Shown here piece after piece: positions 46,972 to 57,830 of a DNA stretch of 64,000 bases. The stretch lies in assembly GCA_963573385.1 (NCBI GenBank), contig CAUYLG010065978.1, positions 1 through 64,000 on the forward strand, read 5' to 3'. This DNA is from Cacajao melanocephalus (lineage: Eukaryota > Chordata > Mammalia > Primates > Pitheciidae). The position numbers and the translations under genes were made by a program. Under the pieces are notes generated by a model that saw nothing but the letters and a program-made list of their open reading frames with translations, made no database searches and was not told the DNA's origin. Each line of letters opens with the position of its first letter. Positions within the stretch are counted from its first letter, which is position 1.

Positions 46972-47137
46972 CAATTAGCTGGGCGTGGTGGCACACGCTT
47001 GTAGTCTCAGCTACTTGGGAGGCTGAGGCAGGAGAACTGCTTGAACCCGGGGGAGGGAGAGGTTGCAGTTAGCCAAGATCGCCCCGCTGCACTCCAGCCT
47101 GGTGCCTGGGGACGGAGAGAGACTCTGTCTCAAAAAA
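46972..47137 (+). mobile_element. 5'-truncated Alu (right monomer) with TSD
   Basis: Starts inside Alu at AATTAGCTGGGCGTGG and ends with A8. TSD AAGAAATCTG at 46962-46971 and 47138-47147. It shares with the AluY-like element at 25282 an 8-nt insertion after CACTCCAGCCTG. Confidence 0.95.
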
Positions 47138-47209
47138 AAGAAATCTGAACTTCACATCCTTTGCACCTGATGCCGCAATTCTTCCACTCTGCTGCTCTAC
47201 GTAAGCCCT

Positions 47210-47305
47210 CTTGACAGTCTCTTTCTTTCTCTGCATGTCTCTCTCTGCCTCCTTCCCTCTCTCTCTTTTCTTTCTCTCCCTGCCTCCCCTCTGTCCCCAG
47301 CTCTC
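47210..47305. repeat. Pyrimidine-rich (TCTC/TTTC) tract
   Basis: Irregular C/T run including CTCTCTCTGCC and CCCTCTCTCTCTTTTC. Confidence 0.8.
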
Positions 47306-47544
47306 CATCTCTACGGCACATGGTGTGAGAGAATACAGCCATACATATTTGGGAAGGGTCGCCTCACTGGCTCCCAGTACTGAACCAGCTGCAGAGACAG
47401 TGAGAAGGGCAAGGCAAGCTTTGATTCTGGGAAGGGCTGCCCGATGGCTGTTGCTTCCCGTCTGGAATCTCACCAGCCTCTGCCCCTTATACTTGCCCCT
47501 CTTAGCCCCAGCGCTCCACATTACTCCTGGGCTTAAAGGTCTTC

Positions 47545-47705
47545 ACAGCAATCCTGCCATAACTGATTTTTTTTAATGCCCAGAAACAAACAAACAATGG
47601 CTCAGAGAGTGGCACACACTTGCTCAAGGTCATAGCACAGGCCGCGGCAGAGCTGGGATCAGAAGCCAGATTTCTCGAGTGCTCCCCACTTCAGTGCCCC
47701 TCCTG
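47545..47705 (-). mobile_element. MIR SINE
   Basis: 'cttgctcaaggtcatagcac' and 'agagctgggatcagaagccag': inverted MIR core and head. Confidence 0.88.
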
Positions 47706-47764
47706 TGGCACTGACTGCAGCCCCATAAAAGACAAACAGTATTGGTTACATCGTGTGGCGTGCA

Positions 47765-48015
47765 CAGTGTACCAGCCACAGGGCTCTGTGCTTTGCATGA
47801 CTCATTGAAGAAACGTAACTCATTTATAATGAGTTACAGTTTTGATAGCCCTATGAGGTGGATACTATTATTTTCCCTGTTTCACAGATGAGACAACTTA
47901 GGCTCAGAGAGGTTAAGGAACTTGTTTAAGGTCAACGGCAGCGAGCACACGTTAGAGTTTGATTCATTCCAGGCTTTCTTGCACCAAGCTCCATGCTCTT
48001 AGCCATAGTGAGATA
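47765..48015 (-). mobile_element. MIR SINE with internal palindrome
   Basis: 'cctatgaggtggatactatta', 'gctcagagaggttaaggaac', 'agctccatgctcttagccat'. Positions 47815-47837 form a perfect 10-bp inverted repeat (GTAACTCATT / AATGAGTTAC) around TAT. Confidence 0.95.
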
Positions 48016-48948
48016 ATGCCTTTCTGAGAACCTAGGAATTCCAATCCCAGTCTTCAGGTTGCCTTCCCTCCCCTCTTCTCAGCTCCATTCTCCCTGATAA
48101 GATTCGAGCATAGCAGGTCCCCGTCAAATCTCCCCGTGGGATGAGACTGATTCCCCAAGCCTAGACGGGTAATGCTGCAACCCCGCTCGGTAGCAGCCTG
48201 GCTGGAGGCTGTCAGCCGGCTGTCAACCACACCACAGGGAAAGCTGGATTTCTCCACAGCTGCCCCAGCAGTTCAAAGGAACAGGGGCCCAGAATCTTGG
48301 CTAGGATGGCCTGTATTATGACAGGTCCAGGAACCTTAAAAGCAAAAGACAGCTTAATAATGCAGCAAAGAAAACACAAGTCCTTTGGCCTGGCTCTTGA
48401 GGGCAGCCAGAAGCTTAGCAGGGGGACCTGCCACAGCCAATCCCTTGTGCTGTCGGTCCCCCTCTGGCAACAGGCACAATGATGGAAAACACGGAGCCTG
48501 CCCAGTTTCAGCTCCTTCCCTAGGCAGTGATGGCCTGCCCCCTGGAATAGGCTTGGCGGTCTCCTGCCTGCACGTGACGGACAGCCCATGCGAGCACCAG
48601 CCGGGGGCTGGCGTAGGGAGGGGAGGGAGGGGGAGTCTGGCTCCAATAACGGACGTTCTCCAGGCACAAAAGTGTGGCCATTCAGGCAAAGATGCCATAA
48701 GCTCCAGCAGCTGGGACTGTGGGCCCCAGGCCGCCTTCACAGATACACTTTCATGCTTATTAGAAACACTTGCTTTCATGACCAGGGATTTGTCCATTAG
48801 TCGGGCTGGGCTACTAGTATGGCTTTTTACAAGAGTCATGGTCATTGAGTTTGGTTTTCTAGCTCTTCTCAAGCTGCTGAATATTAAAGCAAGAACAGGT
48901 GGGCCCACCTCTCTTAAAGAGAACTTCTGAGAACAGGAATTGATATAA
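48016..48948. other. Unique sequence, no gene accepted
   Basis: GC-rich. Two opposite frames of 184 (48354-48908 -) and 181 (48385-48930 +) codons overlap almost completely, which argues that at least one is chance; neither has a domain I know. Contains a G-quadruplex motif and one copy of a 23-mer repeated at 50572. Confidence 0.5.
48616..48633 (+). other. G-quadruplex motif
   Basis: GGGAGGGGAGGGAGGGGG: four G-tracts separated by single A's, a tight G4 consensus. Confidence 0.85.
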
Positions 48949-48949
48949 T

Positions 48950-49160
48950 ATCAAAAAGTATTTGTTGAGTATCTGTTCTGCACCCTGCACTTACCAGGTA
49001 CCTTTCATGTTTCCTGGGTTCCTTCCACTTAATAGATGAGGAAACTGAGACTCCAACATAAGTGAGGGCTTGCAGTTGCCCTGTAAATAGGGAGGGGAAC
49101 TGGGATTTGAATGTGGTTTGTATGACTTTAGGGCCTGGTGCTTTCTCCATTACGCCACGT
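48950..49160 (-). mobile_element. MIR SINE
   Basis: 'tttgttgagtatctgttctgc', 'gatgaggaaactgagactcc', 'gggatttgaatgtggtttg', 'cattacgcca'. Nearly complete. Confidence 0.96.
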
Positions 49161-49648
49161 CAGGAGGGAGAAGCCAGTTCCTGGGGCATTCATGTTTGTT
49201 CTCACTCTTTATCCATCTAAAGGAGGAGGATCCCAGGTCACTGTAGACCATGAGAAAAGCAAAAGAAGGAGTCCTGATTCTAGAAGTCAAGTTGGTAGGA
49301 AAACCCTCACCGTGTTTCCTTTGGCCGGCATCCCTTCTGTGTATGACTGATTAAAAGAACAGAGTTTTAATGGTCTTTCTAGCAGTAATGTTAACTGCAG
49401 GATTCACTGGCATCATAATGTCTTAGAACCCACTCGGGAAGGCAAACTGGGGTACCTGGTTGTGGGTGGAACAAGGAGAGGGGCTAAGGTTTTTGCCTCT
49501 TCTCTTCCTCCAAAGTTTCTGTATTTCTTTTCTTTTCTCTTTAAAAAGTAACCTGAGAAGTTTTCTCTTCCATGAAACTGTGGAAACCCGGGAATGATCT
49601 ATACGTGCTCTGTGGCCATTAGAAATGAGACCATGGATAGGCACTTAG
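49161..49648. other. Unique sequence, no gene seen
   Basis: No recognised repeat or gene. Confidence 0.5.
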
Positions 49649-49649
49649 C

Positions 49650-49935
49650 AGTAGTGGGAAGGGGTTCATGATATACAGTGAACTGAACACAGGAAGTTTC
49701 TGAAGAGTATGGATAATAATAATCCCAATTTCATAACTACGTATTCATCTATATGCACATATATAGACACGGATTTGCAAAGGGAAATGTCTAGAAGGAT
49801 GGACATCAAATGTTAACCGTGGTTATCCCACCAGATCGTAGAATTTTATAATTTTTTTGTTTATGCCTTTTATGATGATTACATACTATATAACAATATA
49901 CGCTAGTATGGTTTGTTTTTTTAAAAAGAGGGAAA
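49650..49935 (+). mobile_element. Old L1 3' end
   Basis: 'gtctagaaggatggacatc', 'atgttaaccgtggttatccc', 'ttatgccttttatgatgatta' and a terminal A-rich end resemble L1M 3' UTRs. Confidence 0.65.
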
Positions 49936-49939
49936 TATT

Positions 49940-50085
49940 TGCAATCAGATAATTGCTTGGGAGAACTCAGGCCAATCAAGAAGTCCTCTGGGCTTCAGCT
50001 TCGTCATCTGCAAAACGGGCTCCCTACCCCACCTCCAGAGCCGATGCAAGGGTTGGATAAATTCCATGAAGGGGCTTGATGTTCG
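49940..50085 (+). mobile_element. MIR SINE fragment
   Basis: 'gggcttcagcttcgtcatctg' then 'caaaacgggctccctacccc' and 'gggttggataaattcc'. Confidence 0.75.
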
Positions 50086-50130
50086 AGATTACCCAGTCTG
50101 CAAAGGCTCCTATTCTCTCCTTCCTGTGCC

Positions 50131-50187
50131 TCTCCCTCACTCTCCCTCACTCTTCCTCACTCTCCCTCACTCTCCCTCACTCTCATT
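50131..50187. repeat. 12-bp tandem repeat (CTCCCTCACTCT)n
   Basis: Almost five units, one with TTCCTCAC. C/T only except for single A's. Confidence 0.93.
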
Positions 50188-50714
50188 GCCTGTCTCTTGC
50201 CACCTCCTCTGTTCCTTTCCTTCCTCCGTTCTGTCTGCAGCTCTTTCTCCTCCAAGCCTCCCTGGCCTTTTCTTCAACCCACAGTGACCAAGGAGCCAGC
50301 TCAGCCAGGCACACAAGTCCCACCAGTGTCCCAATTGTGCAGCAGCAGGCCATGGAGAGCTCTGGCTCCTCATACATGTACAGTGACAGTTTTGGGAGGG
50401 GGCAGTTCCAGCATTCTGGAACACCTGTCCCCGAGGCCTTTTGACTGCTCCTTGGGACAGTCTGTCTGAGCTGCGGCTCCCAGAACACAGAGCAGGCTTC
50501 CTTTACAGAGCTTCAGCGCATGAATTCAGGCCAGCAGACAGGGGCTGGACGTCAGGAAGGTCTTTCAAACCTCCAGGAACCTTAAAAGCAAAAGCTTCTG
50601 CTGAGTTCCTGCTGCCCTCAACTTGCCACTTTCCAGGCCGGCCGCCTGAGTGGCCTGTGCCGTTAGTCACCACCTGACCTTTGCTCCTGCCACTCCTTCT
50701 GCTAGGCATGCTCT
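50188..50714. other. Unique sequence with a splice-acceptor-like site
   Basis: A pyrimidine tract (50218-50278) ends in CCCACAG at 50283. The frame beyond it runs about 53 codons (DQGASSARHTSPTS...) to a TGA at 50442. I do not recognise the peptide. Also holds the second 23-mer copy (50572-50594). Confidence 0.35.
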
Positions 50715-50783
50715 TGATCATGACTGACATCTATTAAACACATGTGGACACGTTCCAATTCTCACTTTAAATGTACAAAGTAG
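50715..50783 (-). mobile_element. MIR, left part (interrupted)
   Basis: 'tgactgacatctattaaacac' and 'ttctcactttaaatgtac' are the tail side of an inverted MIR that resumes at 51565. Confidence 0.7.
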
Positions 50784-51689
<906 letters not shown>

Positions 51690-51690
<1 letters not shown>

Positions 51691-51815
51691 GCATGAGCTC
51701 ATCAGAAGGCCTTTCCTGACTACTCAGCCGGGATCAGGGTCTCCTCCTGTCAACCTCCACAGCTCTGTCTGTCCAGGATGGTCTGCTCATTATTTGCTGA
51801 ACTGAAACAGTTGCA
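51690..51815 (+). mobile_element. L2 fragment
   Basis: 'cagaaggcctttcctgactac' and 'cctccacagctctgtctgtcc' fit sense L2. Confidence 0.65.
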
Positions 51816-51984
51816 ATTAACCAACAAGGTTCTAGGATGGTCATGGGAAGTAGTGAGTATCTTGTCACTCAGAGAGGCAAGAATGAGCCAGTGACCCTCA
51901 GTCACAGAGCCATGCCATGGACTGGCACTGGGTAGATGTCCCCTCCCCTGTGGGAGTCTGGGAGGCTTCTCAAAGCTCAAAACC

Positions 51985-52125
51985 CTAGAGTGTAATGGTT
52001 AGAAAAAGCACAGACCTGCAGGCTGAGAGGCCTGGGCTCCACCATTTCTTCATTTTGTAGATGAAGATGCAGGCTTCATCTATAAAACAGAGGTAAAATA
52101 CCCATCTCGTACGGCACAGATTGCT
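51985..52125 (+). mobile_element. MIR SINE, 5' part
   Basis: 'agtgtaatggttagaaaaagc' (A-box side) and 'aggcctgggctccaccattt', then 'tctataaaacagaggtaaaat'. Confidence 0.85.
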
Positions 52126-52194
52126 CTTCTACCTGCATGCATATTCTCGCCTATTTCCATAGTAATAAAACCCCTCATTTTCATCTGGGTACAC

Positions 52195-52500
52195 GGCTAC
52201 CCAGAAGAGACCCCATTTCTCAGTCTCCCCTGACAATTCAGTGTGGCCAAATCACCACGTTGTGGCCAATGGGACATGAGCAGGACTGACGGGTTTAATT
52301 CTGGGCTCTGCCTTTCTCCTTGCCTGAGGCTGGAATGGCCAGGCAGAGTGTGGAGCCACCTTAGATAGAAGGCAATGCCTGGAGATGGCAGAGAAGAAGT
52401 GAAAGGAGCCTGAACCCTCCAGAGCTTCCTGGAGCAGAGTGCCAGCCCCAACCAGGATTTTTACATGGAGGAAAATATAAACGTCTAATACAAAGCTAGT
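52195..52500 (+). mobile_element. Ancient unnamed repeat, copy C
   Basis: 'tttctcagtctcccctgac', 'gttgtggccaatgggacatg', 'aaaggagcctgaaccctcc', 'cctggagcagagtgccag' and 'tttttacatggaggaaaatat' share order with copies A and B. Confidence 0.55.
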
Positions 52501-52509
52501 CTACCCTTA

Positions 52510-52615
52510 GATTGAATCCTCATTCCTTCTAACAGCCTTAGAGAGTCATTGTGACAATTAAATGAGACGATGCACATAAAGGGACACCTCAGTGGGGTGT
52601 AATATACACAGATGG
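52510..52615 (+). mobile_element. MIR 3' part
   Basis: 'gtcattgtgacaattaaatg' and 'agacgatgcacataaagg'. Confidence 0.7.
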
Positions 52616-53094
52616 CCTTCTGGAGGTTAAATTCATTGTCTCCAGTGAGCTGACCCTTGAGGACCCACTCTGCACAGGCTGGGGGAGACACCATGCCAAG
52701 ACCAGTCTCCTCAGAAACTGCTGGTGCCAGTTACAATCTTTACCCCAGGCCTTTCCTATGACAGAAGGAGTAAGATGTGATAGAATATAGAAAGACAGAG
52801 ACAGGAGGCAGCAAGTGTCTTTTCTCCTTAGAAAAAACGGGTCAAAGAACTCCTGAGTCACTGAAGCAGCTGGACTGACTGAGGACAATGTGCCATCAGT
52901 CAGTTTATAAGCAACATCCATCCTGCCAACACCACCTACATGTGGACGCGTCCCTGGGCACAGGTCCCGCATGGCCCTGCCCCAGGAGGAGCTCACGGGC
53001 TACTGCGAGCTCCTTGTGTCCCCTAGGGAGCCACGGCTCAGGAGTGCAGGCCCTCATCTCCTCCATCCCTGTGTTGTCTCTATGCTGTCTGTCC
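52616..53094. other. Unique sequence, no gene seen
   Basis: No recognised repeat. A 135-codon minus frame (52589-52996) has no recognisable domain. Confidence 0.5.
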
Positions 53095-53250
53095 ACCAGG
53101 ATGGGCTACATAATTTGCAAGGTCCAGTACAAAAAGCAAATGAGGAGCTCCTTATTCATAAATTAGTAAGAATTTCATAACAGGAACAGCAGAACGTGAA
53201 ATAAGCCCAGGCCCTGTGTGACACACAGGTTTCATGCTGTGAAGGCAGCC
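53095..53250 (+). mobile_element. Possible old DNA-transposon fragment, unnamed
   Basis: 'ggagctccttattcataaatt', 'agtaagaatttcataacagg', 'aacagcagaacgtgaaataag' and 'gaaggcagccctgcc' match a common mammalian repeat I know by motif but not by name. Confidence 0.45.
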
Positions 53251-53547
53251 CTGCCCCACTGGGTGCCCAATGCTCCGTGCACACACAGTAGGCAGTCATG
53301 GAGTGAATGCAGTCTGTGTGGATCGCACAACGTCCAAGTACAATGGCTTCATCATCAAAGCAGTTGGGCTGGATGTGGCTTTGTTTTTCTTTTTCCCAAG
53401 CCCAGTTCTTTACATCTCTTGGAGGAGGGGAATCAGGGAGGCATGGGGGTCAGAGGCCAGAGGTCAAACCAAAAACAAACTTCCTTGAATGACGGAGTGG
53501 GCAGGAGTGAGCAGCAGGCCTTTCTGAGCCATTCTCCTTGTTTCTTG
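53251..53547. other. Unique sequence, no gene seen
   Basis: No recognised repeat or gene. Confidence 0.5.
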
Positions 53548-53690
53548 CCACAAGATGTAAACTAATCTATTTAGTTAGAAAAACATGGTTTATTGCAATC
53601 TAAGTAATTTGTATTTCTTTTTCTACCACAAGATGTAAACTAATCTAGTTAGCTAGAGCAAGTTGGTTTAACTGAATTCAAAGTAATTAC
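53548..53690. repeat. 78-bp tandem duplication
   Basis: CCACAAGATGTAAACTAATC at 53548 recurs exactly at 53626. The units then share TTAG-TAG, TGGTTTA and AAGTAATT with several changes. Confidence 0.93.
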
Positions 53691-53732
53691 CTTCCAAAGC
53701 ACAGCGATGTGTGTGTTTTTTCAGTTTGCCTG

Positions 53733-53749
53733 GCTTTTTTTTTTTTTTT
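53733..53749. repeat. Poly-T run
   Basis: About 16 T followed by CCTTTTCAG; not attached to a recognisable Alu or processed pseudogene. Confidence 0.85.
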
Positions 53750-55180
53750 TCCTTTTCAGTATTCAAAGTTGAGACATACATGTACTTGTGATTAAATAAA
53801 ACCCAGCCATCTTTTGGTTTTGGTTTGCTGGGACCTTGGCCTTTCTGGAGGGTCTCGGCCTCCATCCCACCACCTGGGATTTCCCGAAAATGTGCTGGAG
53901 GTGGCATGGAAAATCCAGTATGTGTTCTAGTGGAAAAACAATTTGTAACAGCGTTTCCTGGAGCGGTGGAGTTTTAACTCATTGGGAGGATATTTACCAT
54001 ATTCTGGGAGGGCTTAGCGAGGGCAGTCCAATGCTGGGGAGACACTGCGCTTCATCTCGGTCACCTCAGGTTGGGGGTCCTCCGAGGCAACCCTTCTGTG
54101 TATGCTCAGCCCTGTACGACAAGGAACACTCACTCTTCCCAGGCCCATTGCGTCCCAGGAGCTGGCAAGGAAGCATCTCACACTCCCTAGTATTACCATC
54201 TCCAGAGGATGGGGAAAGCCTGAGACTCAGGGGGAAGAAAGGACTTATCATGCCCACAGCTCTAGGAAGCAGCACAGGCTGCCCACAGCACTCCTAATCC
54301 AGAACCCCCATGCCTTCCACCAGAGGCCACAGCAGGCTGCTAGCTGATTTCGAGTATCTGGGCAGCTTTTGACTATGAAAAGGCTCTTTTTACTTCTTCA
54401 GTTCAGCTTCCCCACCAGGCCCAGCTCCATGCTCGGCAACCCTCTCTTTTCCCCCGACTCCAGGGCAGCCCAGCAGACATTTGGGGAAAGTGACTGTGTC
54501 CTCCCCAAGCTCTTCCTCTCCATGCTTAGCCCCATTCTTACAGTTCCTCGTAGCTCCCAGCTTCACTCTCACCACCTTCATCTAGATTGGATCCACTCTC
54601 TCCGGAGCACGCATGGGCACTGGGTGCTGCCTTTTATCCAGACTGCCCTGGGGCTGGGAACAGGATTAGGCTGGAGCAAGCCAATACGGTTTCCAGTGTT
54701 AGCTCTCTGCAAGAGGGATACTTGGGCGTCACCTAAGTGTGCTCTGAACCCATCAGAAAAGACACAATTTCTAATAGCAGAGAGGCACCCAATCGGTTCT
54801 GGGAAGCCCAGCTGGCTGCTTACCCAGTGCCTACTCTGCATTTTGTCCCCAGACAAAGGTGTCTGGCCTTTCTCTCCTGGCTTTCTAAATGATATTCTGA
54901 ATGGCTGCTTTTTTTGTCCCTTGAGGTCCCAGCACAGACCCAAGGCAGGAATACATGTGATGGTCAGCACCCCAAGAATATGAATCCCTATCAAAACAGT
55001 CTGGGCAGCACGGAGTTCCTACTTCCCTTCTCCCTTCCTTCCCTACCTGGTCATGCTGCCCATCACCTGGCTCCAAGGGAAGAGCAGCCATGTCCTCTCT
55101 GGTTGAAAACATCAGGAAAAGATCAATAAGCAATTACACAAAGAAACTTAAGGCGAGGAGGGGAAAGAGCCTCGTATGTG
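53750..55180. other. Unique sequence, no gene accepted
   Basis: About 1.4 kb without a recognised repeat. Holds a 204-codon + frame (54369-54983), the longest frame in repeat-free DNA here. It starts MTMKRLFLLLQFSF, but shows no clear signal peptidase site, domain or exon signal. Confidence 0.5.
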
Positions 55181-55184
55181 CCTG

Positions 55185-55380
55185 CACAGGAAAAAATCAT
55201 TTCTTTTAATCCTCCTATCAGCTCTAACGAGGGATATTACTGCTGCCATTTCATAAATGAGGAAACTAAGGCATGGTTGATTCACTTGCCCAAGTTCAAC
55301 AACCAAATAAATGGCAGAGTCAGGCTGGGGTCTGGCCCCACCTGACTCTGCATCCGTGTCATTCACTTCTATAGCCCTAA
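55185..55380 (-). mobile_element. MIR SINE
   Basis: 'aaatgaggaaactaaggcatgg', 'cacttgcccaagttcaac', 'ggcagagtcaggctggggtc'. Confidence 0.95.
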
Positions 55381-56204
55381 CATGGCCGCCTGCCTGGGTA
55401 AAGTGCTGGAACCACTCATTCTGTTGCAGCTTCTCAATTCTTTGTAGACTTTCAGTGTTCCCAAACACACCACATGGCAAAGTCTGGATAATTGGAAAGG
55501 GGGCAAATTATCCACCTTTGAAATGAATTCCAGCACGTGGCAGGTGAAGTTGTGAGCCCCGGTCCCAAAGATTACAAATACCTTCTTTTGCAATTGCCTT
55601 GGTAAAATGACCCTGGTTGAGATTAGCCCAGGGAATGCAAGCATTAGGCAGACACAAGAGTAGCAGGAAGAGAGATGTCTGACCTGAGACCTCTCACAAA
55701 CACAAATGTTTTTCTTAGGGAGTTTCGTCACCCTCAGCTCTTTCAGCCTCCCATCCTGGTGACCTGGACAGATTCTGCAGTGCCCACTGTGGGAGGAGCG
55801 GGGAGCTCCTGGGGGACAGGGAGGGAGCCAGAGCCATGCAGGGAGGGGGCTGCTGGAATGAATGTAGTGAGGGCCCGGAGCCAGCTCATTTGCCCAGGGG
55901 CAGTATTAGCAGCAGTGTGCAACTGGATAATTGAAATTAGTGGGGAGGGCTGGCACACAGGGAGTAGCTTCCAATACAAACAGAGAAGACTACTCCAGCA
56001 CCCACTGTGCCTCTTTCCCTCTGTTGCCAAATTTTCCAGGGTCTCTGGACCCGGCCCCCTCCATAGAAAGAGCTGGTCCACTGGCACTGCTCGGAAGGCC
56101 TGAGTCAGCGGAATTGAAACCATCAGGTCTTAGTAGGAGGATGGAGATGGAGTTATCCTTTCTGCAGGGGTCAGGGAGTGAGCAGAGCTTACCTGAGCCC
56201 TTCA
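55381..56204. other. Unique sequence, no gene seen
   Basis: Overlapping frames on both strands (142 codons +, 126 -) with no recognised domain. Confidence 0.5.
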
Positions 56205-56435
56205 CCTATTCATCCACAGGCACTGGCTTAGGCTGAATGCCGGGGGGCAAGGATGAACCAGACAGACACAGCCCTCTGTGCCCCGTGCCATGGTTATAGA
56301 CTGGTTAGACGTCCCTGCCTTCCAGGAGCTCAGTCATGGGGAAGATAGACACGAAAGCACCCCACTTCAGTACAGCGAGACAAATGCGATGAGGCAGACT
56401 CACTGACAAGGAGCAGAAGCGCCTGGAGCACAGGA
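56205..56435 (-). mobile_element. L2 LINE, 3' region
   Basis: 'ttcatccacaggcactggct', 'gctgaatgccggggggcaag', 'ctgccttccaggagctcag': antisense L2. Confidence 0.8.
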
Positions 56436-56439
56436 GGGT

Positions 56440-56525
56440 CTTCCTCATTGCTGTATTCCAAGCATTGACAACAGGGCCCGGCACGCAGCAGGCGTGCCGT
56501 CAGCACATCCTGTTACTGCAAGGAG
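56440..56525 (+). mobile_element. L2 3' end inserted in opposite L2
   Basis: 'ctgtattccaagcattgac' and 'gcccggcacgcagcaggcg' match the sense L2 tail, lying between two antisense L2 pieces. Confidence 0.6.
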
Positions 56526-56534
56526 TGATGTGAT

Positions 56535-56625
56535 TAGGTCGAGGCATTCTGGGCAGACAGAACATCGTGCACAAAAGCGGGGAGGTGCAAGAGAGGGCTG
56601 ACCTGTGTGAAAGACTAGAAGCAAC
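56535..56625 (-). mobile_element. L2 fragment, continuation
   Basis: 'gaggcattctgggcagacag' and 'tgcacaaaagcggggagg' follow antisense L2 after the inserted piece. Confidence 0.65.
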
Positions 56626-56689
56626 TCCACAGAGCACTGCCTCAGTAGGCAACAGGAGAGCGGAGGCTACAGATTTTCCTCAAAGGCCC

Positions 56690-56800
56690 TTGAAGTTGGG
56701 AATACCTTGCTGAAGTTCACGCAGTCTGTCAGTGACGCATTTCAGAGCCAGAGGCAAGAAGGCTTACACTTAACAAGTGTGTTATACCCCGGCCCTACAC
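56690..56800 (-). mobile_element. MIR fragment
   Basis: 'accttgctgaagttcacgc' and 'tttcagagccagaggcaag'. Confidence 0.6.
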
Positions 56801-56849
56801 TGGATCATGACCACCTGTATGTGAATAAGCTGCCTGGCCCAATCCCATC

Positions 56850-57015
56850 CCACTAACAGAGTCTTGACTGGCCCATTTTACATATGAGTAAAATTCCAAG
56901 AGGAAAATGGACTGGATGGAACAAACATACCCTGGCATCCAGGTGCCTAGGTTCACAAAGCTTGTAAGAGGCCAGGCAGGGATTCAAAGCCCGATGATTA
57001 GGACATTCCATGTTC
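56850..57015 (-). mobile_element. MIR SINE with insertion
   Basis: 'cccattttacatatgagtaaa' and 'gggattcaaagcccgatgatt' are inverted MIR. About 30 bp near 56920-56950 ('aacataccctggcatcc') is foreign to MIR and resembles 57738-57752. Confidence 0.75.
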
Positions 57016-57654
57016 TCGCGCTCTTTCCTTTCATTCCCTGGAGTGCAGCTTAAGTTTCAGATGATGGGGTGGGATCAAGGGCCAAGTCTTTGTAACCAAC
57101 TGTTCATACAGAACCAGAACTCCCTTGCCCCTCTGGCCTTCGGGGGATGTCCTGTCAGTCATAGCCTCCTGTCACAGGGCGTGAGGTGACTGCTGTGCCC
57201 CATGCTGGACCCAGGGAGCCGAACATGCAGGGTAAGCTCTGTCGTGCCCCCACTAGGCGGTGACCCCAAGCTGCCACGTAGCCACGGCGGACAGGCCTCT
57301 GGGAGACACCTGTTTTTCATTGCAGGCCCCTGTGGCTCTCTGGCAGCAACTGTGTTTGTTTTGGGAAGGAGGGTGCAGGGTGGGAGGAAAAAGCCTTTTC
57401 TGTAGGTCTGCAAGGACCCGGGGTTGCCAAGGAAGCCACAGACAGCCCTAAAGGGGAACAAGAGTGGGGAAGGTACCTCTAGGGCAGCAGTGGACAATGA
57501 CTGCTCACCTGCCCTTCACCCTTCACTAGTTGGAAGGCTGGTCTTGAGGGGGAAATGCAGTCTCAGCAGCAGAGGGAGATGGAATCTGCTGAGGCCCAGT
57601 CATTACAGAAGCCTCCCCTGCTTCACCACCTTCCCTTGCAGCTATTTTCTTGTT
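57016..57654. other. Unique sequence, no gene seen
   Basis: Overlapping frames of 112-117 codons without recognised domains. Confidence 0.5.
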
Positions 57655-57830
57655 GGTTCATCCCTTCATTCAACATTTCAGCATCCACTAAGGAGCTCAC
57701 TACTGTCGGGAGCCCTGAAAGTACAAAGATGGATCAAACATACCCTGGCGTCAAGGGACTTCCAGACAAATGGGTGAACAGTGAAGAGGGAGACCAGCGT
57801 GGGATGAGCACTGTGACCGAGGGCAGCGGC
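57655..57830 (-). mobile_element. L2 3' end, left of minisatellite
   Basis: 'ttcattcaacatttcagcatc', 'aagatggatcaaacatacc' and 'gtcaagggacttccagac' are the antisense L2 tail. Confidence 0.8.

Noticed and set aside
48354..48930. Two overlapping opposite frames of about 180 codons
   Set aside because: They cover each other almost fully, as random GC-rich DNA does. Neither has a recognisable domain.
54369..54983. 204-codon open frame (+) in repeat-free DNA
   Set aside because: No recognised domain or motif; composition like random GC-balanced DNA. A PhyloCSF or proteomics hit would change this, but the sequence alone does not support a gene.
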